A stretch of 64,000 nucleotides of DNA from contig NC_058189.1 of the NCBI RefSeq assembly GCF_907165205.1, positions 20,892,001 through 20,956,000 on the forward strand. Reading direction: 5' to 3'. The position numbers were made by a program, and so were the translations under genes. The notes under the pieces are model-generated. The model worked only from the letters and a program-made list of their open reading frames with translations, searched no databases and was not told where the DNA came from. Of the stretch, positions 38,801 through 50,800 are shown in pieces. Every line of letters starts with the position of its first letter. The first letter of the stretch is position 1. This DNA is from Coccinella septempunctata. Taxonomy: Eukaryota > Arthropoda > Insecta > Coleoptera > Coccinellidae.

Positions 38801-41800
38801 ACGTAAATCAGGGTGTTTTCGAAGCTTCATTTTGACCAGTTCTACCTTTTGTTGAAAAAAAAGCCTCACCTTCAAATAGTCCCTGTATATGTCGTAACTC
38901 ACTACTCCTCTATTCATCTGTTTTTGAGTTCTTTCATCCGATTCTTTCAATATAATTTGAAATCTGATAATTCTTCAAGGAAATATCTACAGTTGTGGAA
39001 CGGATTATATAAGTGAATTATGCTTTGATATTGTGCTTCACTTACTCGTATAATATAGGTCCTTTTGTTTGCATAAAAAGTTTAGCTCTTTTCTACACTC
39101 GATTTTAGTATTCGTTTGCTGATTAAATTTACACCAGTGTAAAGGAGGTGTAGTTTATCTATATCTCCTTTTAACTATGTGTAGGTAAATACACTTTCTC
39201 TACACTGGTGTAAATCAAATCCAGTATAGAAAAGTTCTACATTTTTTATGCAATGAAAAATAAACTCTGAAATCTTTGGATATGATCTATAATTTTGAGG
39301 TATAATTTCAGAAAGAAAATGTCAAACCCCATAATTTGGCCATAGATCGACCAAGCGAAAAGTTTCTCAACTTTCTGAATAAACACTACTATCTTCAGAA
39401 TCCCATCAAGCAGATGAACAATTACGTCGTCTTCGACGGATTCTTTCCCGAGAATCAAAAAAAAGAACTCACGGAATGTAGGTATGTACATCAAAAATCC
39501 TATTGATTCTATAATCACTTCAGGAAATATTGATATCTCAGTTTGCCATAGAAAATCGAAATTGAAGTAATAGCACTTTCAATAAAGGTAAGCGTCCACA
39601 GTTCCGCATCGTACGCAACGCACGGATCGCATCGAAAGTATTTTAGAATGTTTTGTATAAGAACTCATATAAGTACGTCCACTGATACGTATCGTATTGC
39701 CCGGATTCATCGCTTGAATTTTTCAATGCTATCCGTGCGTTGCGTACGATGTGGAACTGTGGACGCTTACCTTTAGAGTTTGATTTAAGAGATTCAGGTT
39801 GAACTGGGAATAACCAACGACTCGTAGACTCATATCACACATAAGTTTTTGAACTGACCGACGATATTATAAATTTTGTTCTGTTTATTTATGTTCCTGC
39901 CTTTATTAAAAAAAAATTGGAATATAATGTATGAATTTTGAATATTATATGATTAGTTCGAAATCTCTGTATTTCTTCGGGCAAATATTTTTATAGTTAA
40001 TATTGATGTATTATTTCTATGATTGAAACTACAGAAATCAGAAGTTATCTGTTGTACCCAGAAATTGAGCTGCGTCTCTACAACCAAGACCTTCGATATC
40101 AATCTTTCTTGAAGCGCGTACAAAATATGTACAATGAATGAATTGTTGTTAGGCTCCTCTTGAAACAACACAACAATAAAAAAAATTTTTTTGGTGATTT
40201 TGAACAGGCTGTAGGAAGGAAAAGGCGTACAGTCAATTTGAAAGAAGTAAATCCAAGAAGAAGAAGGTCCAAGTGTCTGGTTTTCGAACTCGATCTTGAA
40301 AAAACAACAAAAATTTCCGTTTTTCGATACGTTTTGTCCACGAGCTTGGAAATGTTTTTAACTCAATATTTCTATGGACTAGATATCTTGTTGATTCAGC
40401 TTTAATTTCCTTATTTGAAGACCCAGATAAGAGCACCTCTTGTTAAGATATCGGTTTTGAATGGAAAAAGGTAATTTTACCTGCGAAAGGATCAGCCATT
40501 GCTTTATCAAAACAAATTTCTGTTTGATCGTAACGTGAATTCCAAAAAGCGACAAAAAAAATTTTTCATGAGTATTTCTCAAAAAAAAATTGAATGGCAG
40601 ATCCGAAAACTAAACACTTAGAGCTACAACCTTCTCATTTTTAATTGCTGTACAGCCTTTTTTCTTTAACTTACATCCTGTGGAAAATGACTTTCGTGAG
40701 AAGTATAATAAGATGCATGTTTTATACATGATGATGATATATGATATTCAATATTGAATATCAATTACCTTTCGTCCATCTATTCGTTTGTTATCTATCT
40801 GATTTTAAAGTTTGAAATCCTTAGTTCATCGGAAAATTTAACAAATCCAATTAACAAATTTGCACCGAACAAACGAACCGAAAACAAATTATAAAAAGGG
40901 TAAGCAATATGACACGAAATGAAATGAATATTTAGGTCCTTTCGTTTGTTTTTTGGTGTAGTGTAATCTACACTGCACTTTAAATGAGCTGATTTTCAGT
41001 GTAGTTGCGCAGTGACGTCCGTGATATCAACATAAAATTTCACATTTTACTCCACAGAACACTAATATTACACGTGTTTTTGACTATGTGCGGATAAACT
41101 ACACCTTCTCTACACTGGTGTAAATCCAATCAGCACACGAATACTAAAATCTAGTGTAAGTTACACTGAGTGTAGAAAAATACTACACTTCCTATGCAAA
41201 CGAAAGGACCTTATGTATGTAGTTCAAGCAGATCTATCCTGATCTTTAATGACTTTTGAGGATTTCATGGCATAGCTGGTTAACAACGATGAAAATAATT
41301 ATAATAAAAAGAAACTTTCAACTATTTCCAATTAATTCATCGACTCATTAATAATACTGATGAGCTAAATATCATGTTATTTCCACTAACTTTCAGTCCG
41401 ATGAGTAGAACTAATGGCTTACAAAGTACTCAGTCTCCTAACAATCAACCTCTCTATGGCCGGTATGGGGCACCAAGACCCCCTTGCAGTATGGGACAGG
41501 TATTAACATTCCTCAATAATAAAAAAAAAGTTGTCACAATAATGTTTTGCAGATAATTCACAATACAACTGCCCAAAAAAACAGTGAACCCACGAGGTGA
41601 GTAGTCCAGGTCCAGATCAGGTATATTAGTTTCATTACATAGAATAAGGAGTTTTGTACCCGTCAAGGTTAGTTTCCCTTTTCGATTTCGATCCTTATCC
41701 ACATATTCCTATCTTTCAGTTCAAATAATTTCAAGAGTTCACATGATGTTATGCAAATGCAAATTCCTTCGCAACAACAAGACAGACTCGATAAATACCC

Positions 41801-44800
41801 CGATCAACACAATGTAACTAATTATGAACAACAAACAAATATGGCCCACCGAAATTCGCAACTATATCAAGAATACCCGAAACAAGAGGAGTGTCACAAT
41901 TCAAAGCAAGAGGTGAAAAATAATATGCATATTACAAAACAATGCGATTTGCAAAATCCAATCAGAATGTTTCCAGAAAAGGAAACTCATTCGGGGAATG
42001 CGTCGTACGTAGGAAACGTTGTACCACAAAGTGAACAAAATGTAGGTAACGTTTGGCCAGCACAAAATAACCCTCAACAGGTTTATCCAATGACGGAGAT
42101 TATTCTAAATTCTCCTCATGAGCCATGGGGTAATCAGAAGTATCCAACTTCTCATTCAAATTACAAATATCAACACCAAAACCAGCAAATTGATCAACAG
42201 CTTACTATGATTCCGCAAGGTGGAAGCAGAAATGAGTCTAATATTCAGCAAGATATTCCGAATCAACAACATCAAAAACAGAATGAAATGGCACAACCAA
42301 TTGATCCACAGAATAATCAGATGAGTTATACTGCACAGCAACATCCGACTCAGCAGTTTCAACCCATTCACTATCAACATCAAAAACAAAATGAAATGGC
42401 TCAACCAATTGATCCACAGAGAAATCAGATGAGTTATACTGCTCAGCAACATCCAACTCGGCAGTTTCAACCTATTCACTATCAACAACATCAAAAACAA
42501 AATGAAGTGGCTCAACCAATTGATCCACAGAATAATCAGATGAGTTTTACTGCTCAGCAAAATCCGACTCAGCAGTTTAAACCCATGCACTGTCAACAAT
42601 ATCAAAATCAAAATGAAATGGCTCGACCAATTGATCCTCAAAATAACCAGATGAGTTATACTGCTCAGCCACATCCAACTCAGCAGTTTCAATCTATTCA
42701 CTATCAACAACATCAAAAACAAAATGAAGTGGCCCAACCAATTGATCCTCAAAAGAACCAGATGAGTTATACTGCTCAGCCACATCCAACTCAGCAGTTT
42801 CAACCCATTCACTATCAACAATATCAAAAAGAAAATGAAATGGCTCAACCAATTGATCCTCAGAATAATCAGTTGAGTTATAATGCTCAGCAGTCTCAAC
42901 CCATTCACTATTCTACCATATCTTATAACCCGCAACAAGGAGCATATCAGGAAATCCAAAAAACACAAGCAGACACAAGCTTTTCTAATAAGGAATCACA
43001 TCAAAACCCTATTAGTAGTCCGCAATATGACAACCAAATAGGACACACTTATTCATCTCCACAACACTTTATTCCTGAGCAAAATTTATTGCATCCGCAA
43101 CAATACCAACACAATCTGCAAGCAAGGTACGGAACCACTAACAATATAACTCAGCAAAGTGGGCCAGAACAACAATATCCACAAAAATTACAATATCGGC
43201 CACCAATTCAGTCTTCTAACGAATCATATCAAAATACATCTCAGGAGCAAAATTCCCAATATATCATCGATAATCAACAAAATCATCAATATCAAAAATC
43301 AATATCGAATGTTCCTATTCATCATGTGAATCAACAAAGTGCACCTCCACCAACGTATCCATCAGAAGCATTGCTTCAACGAAGACCACTCCGAACGGAA
43401 AATCATGAATATCAATTTATTTCCCAGAAACCTCAAAGACAACAATATCAGCCTTCCCAAATACGTCAAGTACAGATAAACGACGCTAAAACTCAGTTGA
43501 AATCAGAAACTGTGCATTCGTTACTCCAAGTCGATCCGAAATATTTCAAACCGGATCCTATCCAATTGAAGCAGCCATATAATGTTGTACCAGAATGCCC
43601 TACTGCCCGCATTAAAAATGATGAAACTGTAGCTTCGCTTTTGAATGCCGAGCAGGAGTTCTTTGAGAACGGTTTGCTCCGCGACAAATATAGAGTTTCT
43701 TCTCGACCAGCGTATGCAAATCATTTACCATCGCAACATGAAGAAGAAGGTTATCCAAGACAAGTTCAAGTGGCACGAGACAATAGACACTTCTATCCAC
43801 AGAATCAGTTGGCAACACAAGCACTTTCCCAGCAAATCAGCAATCCTATTCCACAAGCTATACAACAGAAATCCTTTCAAGAAAACTATCGAGTTCAACG
43901 GCATTCTGGCCATACGGAGAATTTCGGTAATCAGCAGAATGTACAACAAAGTGAAAATATGCATCAGCAGCTTGTTCCTAGAAATTTGCTTCCTCAGGAG
44001 CAAAAGTCGAATAACCCCTTCGAATCACATATTTCAGAACAGAATAAACTTAACCAACAATACACCGCTATGGATCCATCGAGTCAACAACCTCAGAGTT
44101 ATATTGTTGACCCTAATAATTTACAATACAGAGAACAACAAATGACTCCTATGAATCAATATGGCTCTCAGCCACAACCTCACAGTTATTATCAGCAGCC
44201 ATTTACACCTACCCAACAGTTCCGATCATCACAAATATCTTCAGAAAAACCTACCGAACGACAATCTCGCGAAGCAGAGAATCATATAAATATTCAAGAT
44301 AAGGAGGGACATTCTATAACTCAGTATCGCGCTCTTGCGACAAGTGAACAAAGTCCCATGAAATCTGAACGAGAACATCCACAAGCATGTCATAGTGATT
44401 CAGTTGATGAAAAATCTTCTGGTGAAAAACCAACGGAAATTAAAGTAGATCCGAAAGATTCCCCAGCGACAATTAGACAGGGTTCCTACATTGCGAATGA
44501 TTTTGTTACACATTCCGAAGGACCAAATAGAATATCCACACACCCAAAATCAAAGTTGAGGTAAAGTATGAAAGTGTAGATATATATAACTATAGGCTTA
44601 TTAGTTTGATAACTAAAAATGTATTGATATTCAAAGGTAAAATAATAGTAAAAATCCATAATCTACTCATAATACAGTCATTTTGTGGCGAAAAAGGATT
44701 ACCTCGAAAGTTTCCTGGGAGTTTTGAAAATGATTAATATTTAGATTTTCCTCGTACGTAGAGATACGTGCCTTGTTTTTTTTTTAATGTGGTGTCCCCA

Positions 44801-47800
44801 GTAGACCTAAATATGCAATTACAATTACAAATTTGCTTCGCTTCGGGAATCAAGTTCATCGTCTGAACAGAGTGGGAAAAATTCGATGAGATTGACTGAC
44901 AGCTCTGTAACCGTGAGAGCTAGGGAAAAATGGATGGCACGTTTCCGACCTCGATTTTCAAAAGATTGTTAATGGCCAGAACCGCATCCCTCTATCTTCT
45001 TTTGTTTTCAAGTTATAAGTGAAAACTCATTTTTTGGCTCTTCGTACTGGTGCCTTTATTTCGGAAAGTATTAGTGATATCGAAAACAACTGTTACATTC
45101 TAATTTTTCATGTAGAATGCAGTAAAGTAATCAAAGATTTTTTTCAGTCCGCTACTCCAGTGATATAGTGGTAATTTTCATTTTTGTTGAATATAAACTG
45201 TATGTTATTTTTACATATTCCAATCCCATTTTTTTTATTCGGAATATACAGGGTGTCTCAAGTTCGAGTGCCTATTAGACGTTTCTGGAGAACTAGACAT
45301 ATTTGAAATCTGAAAATTGGGATTATGATATTGTTCGAAGTTCTCTACAGAGCTAAAATATTTTCGAAGCTCAAAAACTTCCGGTTATACAGGGAGTGAA
45401 AATAAATTCGACGAAAAAATTTTTTTTCAAGTTTTCCATTCCTGGTATGATCGAGTATTCAATAGTGAATAGATTTTTGTTAAAACCATTGTATTAAATC
45501 GAATAGTTTTCAAAATATCCTAAAAAAACTGGAAAAAAAGTCAAATATGTTCAGTCAGTAATATGTTCATTATTCTTATTTTAAATATCCTGAGCGTAAA
45601 CTGTTTTTACAACATCGAAGAGGAAGGATGTGAAAAGGTCATGCATCTTTTGGATTTCAAAAATATCATCACAGAGTGTTTCAAATTTTGTGTTGAAAAT
45701 TGTGATCTTAAATTGGCCATAACTTCTGTTTTTCAAATTAGAACCCTATTTTTTTATAATTGTGTTGGATTCTGCGGTCAAAAATAATGATAGTTTTCTC
45801 ACATGATTATGCTCCTAAATTCAATAATTTCTGAGTTATTTGAGATTTTCTGGATTTATGGTGTACGTAGAGTCAAATTGATTGCATCTAAAAAAATTCA
45901 ATGAATATTCTTTCGAAACCATGGGAACACTCTGTACCCATAGAAGATAAATTATCTGTTAATAATTCACAAGTGTCAGGTGTTATTGTTATTCGTTATC
46001 TTCATTTCTCGATTTAACAAAATGAACCGTTATTCTAATTACGAAATTCTGGATCTATTTCATATACATGGTGGATGTGACAATAACACCTGACACTTGT
46101 GAATACAGATCTTCTATGGGTACAGAGTGTTCCCATGGTTTCGAAAGAATATTCATTGAATTTTTTTAGATGCAATCAATTTGACTCTACGTACACCATA
46201 AATCCAGAAAATCTCAAATAACTCAGAAATTATTGAATTTAGGAGCATAATCATGTGAGAAAACTATCATTATTTTTGACCGCAGAATCCAACACAATTA
46301 TAAAAAAATAGGGTTCTAATTTGAAAAACAGAAGTTATGGCGAATTTAAGATCACAATTTTCAACACAAAATTTGAAACACTCTGTGATGATATTTTTGA
46401 AATCCAAAAGATGCATGACCTTTTCACATCCTTCCTCTTCGATGTTGTAAAAACGGTTTACGCTCAGGATATTTAAAATAAGAATAATGAACATATTACT
46501 GACTGAACATATTTGACTTTTTTTCCAGTTTTTTTCGGATATTTTGAAAACTATTCGATTTAATACAATGGTTTTAACAGAAATGTATTCACTATTGAAT
46601 ACTCGATCATACCGGGAATAGAAAACTTGAAAAAAAATTTTTTCGTCGAATTTATTTTCACTCCCTGTATAACCGGAAGTTTTTGAGCTTCGAAAATATT
46701 TTAGCTCTGTAGAGAACTTCGAACAATATCATAATCCCAATTTTCAGATTTCAAATATGTCTAGTTCTCCAGAAACGTCTAATAGGCACTCGAACTTGAG
46801 ACACCCTGTATAATATAAGTCGTATCTCTAATTGTTCTTCCAATAAAAAAAACCCAAAAACTAGTTCGGTCAAGTTGGCAGGTCATTTTCATTGATAATA
46901 TGATAATGAACTTTATGCTCTTATGTGTCAGATTATGAGAGATTTTGGAGATCACTTTCATTCCGGGTATTCGAGAAGATGCTCGGGAAACGAGGAAATT
47001 ATGAGAATTTCCATGACTACGTGATATTTACCAATTAACCTCTCATCATCATCATTGCTGTATCCCGTTACCGGGAATAAATCTACAAAAAGAAGAAGGA
47101 CAGAAAAAAAAAAAATTCGAAAAGACTTGTAACTTCTTAGTGCTAGTTGCGACTGTGTGCCCTCCTGTGACTAAAGAGACCCAACCGTGACCTGCAGATC
47201 CTTCCACACTCAGGGCATGGATAGTCTCCAACCAGATCTGGCCGCCGCTGTATCCTTCTCGATTCTCCATTATAACTGTGGACCAAAGACCTCCACTGTG
47301 ACCTGTCTAACGCAAGTTGTTCCCAGTTATGATTAGCATTAACTGATTTTAGGGATTGATGTAGTGTATCCTTAAACCGCTTATACTGTCCTCCTGGTTT
47401 CCGGGCTCCCTCAGTGAGTTCGCCGTATAGAGCTATTTTGGGGAGTCTTGTGTCTTGCATCCTCAGAATGTGGCCGCTCCATCTGAGTCGGGCCCTCGTT
47501 ACTTGAGTCTCAATTGTTGTACAACTCGCGCGCTGCAAGACTTCTGCATTCGAAACTTTGTGGAACCATCTGATGTGCATTATCTGTCTTAGATGACGTT
47601 GCTGCGTCTGTTCAAGCTGTTTAATATGTCGCCTGTAGGGAGTCCAGCTTTCGCTTCCGTAAAGAAGCGTTGGGAGGACCACTGCTCTGTAAACAGCTGT
47701 CTTGGTCTTCAGATTGAGGTCGTGATTTTGGAACACTCTGTCCTTCAGCTTCCAGAATGCCCGTGATGCCGAATTGATACGGTTGTGTATTTCCGTGTCA

Positions 47801-50800
47801 AGGTTAGCCCTAGTATTTATGAAGCTTCCCAAGTATTTGAACTGCTCGACCTGTTCTAGAGTTTCATTGTCCAGGCTGATATCTGTTTGAAGGCTTTCTG
47901 GCGGACTTACCAGGATTTTGGTCTTGTCAATATTGAGTCTAAGGCCTAAAGCTTCGTATATATGTTTATAGGTGTCCAACATTATCTGTAGATCCTCTGA
48001 GCTGCTAGCGATGAGTGAACAGTCGTCTGCATATTGAAGTTCCGTGATAAACTTGGTACGGGTTTTTGCTCTGAGGCGCTTCAGGTTAAACAGGCCTCCA
48101 TCAAATCTGAATCTTATCCCAACACCTCTTACGGGCATGCTCATGTCAGCAATTATCGATACAGCTATGGCGAAAATATTGAACAGTAAAGGCGCTAATA
48201 CGCAGCCTTGTTTTATTCCAGAGTTGGTTGAGAAATGGTCGGTTGTAGAGCCATTATGCTGTATTCTAGCGGTGTTGTTGGTATGAAGGCTTTTACACAC
48301 TGCTAGGAATTTTTCGGGTACTCCTAGACGTGCCATGATTTTCCAGAGAGCTCTCCGATTCACCGAGTCGAATGCCTTGCTTAAATCGATGAAGGCTGTA
48401 TAAATCCTTGATTGTTGTTCACGGGCCTTTTCTTGTAGCTGTCGCAGTGTAAAAATTAGGTCCACCGTACCTCGATTTGGTCGAAAGCCGCACTGGGATT
48501 CAGGTAAAAGCCTCTCTAAGAGTGGAACCAGACGATTAGCCATAATCTTCGAGAGAACTTTACCGGCCACATTAAGCAACGATATGCCCCTGTAATTGTT
48601 GCAATTCGACGTATCGCCTTTGTTCTTATAGAGGTTGATAACTAAAGCGTCTCTGAAGTCTTGTGGCACATCTCCCTGTTCCCAGATCTTGCGGAATAGT
48701 ATTAGGAGACTATTGACAATGTCCTCATCCAAGGCTTTGAATATCTCCGCCGGAATGCCGTCTAGACCAGATGACTTATCATTTTTCATATTTTTAATCG
48801 CGCTTATGATTTCCGACATTGAAATTTCGTCATCAAGCGATGTCATCGGACTATACGCGGGAAGCAGGTCTAAAATGGATAAATCCGAGTCGTTATTTTG
48901 ATTCAAGACCTGTGAGTAATGCTCCTTCCATCTTTCGAGAATTTTTCTATCATCAGTTAGAATAGCTCCATGAGCATCTCTTATAGGAAAGCTAGCTTTT
49001 CTGCTTGGACCGTAAACAGTTTTAATAGCTTCGAAAAAACGCCTGTAGTCATGGTTATCGGCGTAAGCTTGTATTTCCCTAGCTTTTTCTTTCCACCAGC
49101 TGTCCTTGATTTTTCTTATTTCTTGACGGACCTCGCGTTTTATGTTTATGAAACCTATTTGGGCTGCAACATCGCCAGGCTTGTTGATTGCGGTTTTCAT
49201 CGCTTTGTGTTTTGCGTCCAAAAGGGGTGCGATATGAGTTTCGCTGTCGGCAAACCAGTCTGGGGATTTTCGGGAGCGTTCTGTGCCCAGTATTTCTTTC
49301 GCTGTATTTGTAAGGGATGACTTGAAACGGAGCCAATGAGTCTCAATGTCGTCGTTATAATCCGATGGTGTTAGGCTATCTTTGACGGCAGCTGTGAATC
49401 TGTCCTTTGTAGAAGGGTTTTGTAGTTTGGATATTTGAAGGCGCTCTCTTAGAAACTTCGGCTTGCGTTGGTATTTTGGGCGCATTGAGATTTTCATTCT
49501 CGAGATTACCAGCCTATGATCAGTCCAGCACTCCAGATCTGCTCTGGGTTTAGTGACCAACACCTCTTTCAGATCTTTCCTTCTCACGATCACATAGTCG
49601 AGGGTATGCCAATGCCCTGAGCGCGGGTGGCGCCAGGTCCCCCTTGAATTGGGTCTCGTAATAAAATAGGTGTTCGTTATACACAGATTGTGTTCTGCAC
49701 AAAGAGCCAGCAGACGTTCTCCATTCGAATTGATGCTGTCTGTGCCGTGTTTCCCTATTATTCCCGGCCATAGTTCTGAGTCTTGACTTCTGCCCACTCT
49801 AGCGTTGAAGTCTCCAAGGAGAATAATTCGTTCCCGTTTTGGGATTTTACTTAATGTAGCAACGAGTGTTTCGTAAAAAGTCTCCTTTAAGTTGTCAGAG
49901 GAGTTCAAAGTGGGTGCGTATACTGCAATGATGTTCACAAACGTGTTATTCGCTGCAGGAAAACGTAGGGTCATTAAACGTTCTGAGATACCAACTGGAT
50001 TTTCGGTAAGTTTGGCGGCCAGGTCGTTTCTAATGGCAAAGCCTACGCCATGTTGTCTGATTTCGCCTTCCGGCAAGCCTTTCCAGAAAAAAGTATACGC
50101 TTGTTCTACCAAGCTACCTTCGTCCGAAAAGCGTGTTTCGCTTAAAGCAACTATTGCAATGGATGTTCGTTGCAGTTCCTTATCGATTAGGGCAGTACGC
50201 CTCTCTGGTCGGTCGGCCTTGGGGTTGTCTAGCAAGGTTCTGACGTTCCATGCTGCAAAAGCTATGTGCTTTTCATTGGTGTTTGTTCGATGATTCACTC
50301 GCTCAGGCACCCTCCCCCGGAGATCCGAATGGGAGGGTATTTTACCTCCGGATACGAATTTTGTCCTGTTCGACTGATCCATCTTTTTGTAGGAGCTGCG
50401 TTAGAAGGTGTTCAAAAGCTGCACTGGTAACGCTGTCAGTGCAACTTTGGTTGCGGCTACGACTAGATTATCTTGTGGCACAGGTATCCTGAGACGACAA
50501 GGTCTGAGACGTAACTTGAGCAACGCAGAGAGCCATTTCCTGCTCAAGCCAATGTTTAGGCTACGTAATTGTGGGAAACAGAGTTATACCGCTCATGTTC
50601 GGTCGCCAGAGCCTCGTTCGTAAGAACAGGGTGCACCGCGAGTAGGTGAGGTTGGCATTTGAGAGGAGAGGCTATAAAACGCATCCTTCCCCATTACACC
50701 TCTACTAGTAGTGGCACAGCCTTTTTTGTGAAGGTGTTTGAAAAGGCTGTGGTACTGGTATTTAGATTATCTTCTAGTTGAAAAGGTTTCGGAACATATT

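Larger units (their letters stand above)
47045..50697 (-). mobile_element. Full-length RTE/CR1-like non-LTR retrotransposon
   Basis: Bounded exactly by ACCTCT at 47039-47044 and 50698-50703, with the uninterrupted site at 18602-18607. On the minus strand: a 315-bp 5' UTR, one ORF (47143-50382), a short 3' UTR and a GATGATGATG 3' end instead of poly(A). Inserted antisense in intron 7 of the acetyltransferase gene. The open ORF and clean target duplication indicate a young copy. Confidence 0.92.

Noticed and set aside
42156..42968. 270-codon minus-strand frame
   Set aside because: Shadow of the Q-rich exon 7; the repeat makes the opposite strand open. Its Leu/Ile-rich content is a by-product of CAA/CAT/ATT codons.
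15780..44560. CRISPR arrays, bacterial operons, riboswitches
   Set aside because: Spliced host gene and eukaryotic mobile elements; the regular repeats are satellite or coding minisatellite without spacers.
45563..46494. Mirror-image 74-codon frames
   Set aside because: Same sequence read twice because of the inverted repeat; no family resemblance and no independent support.
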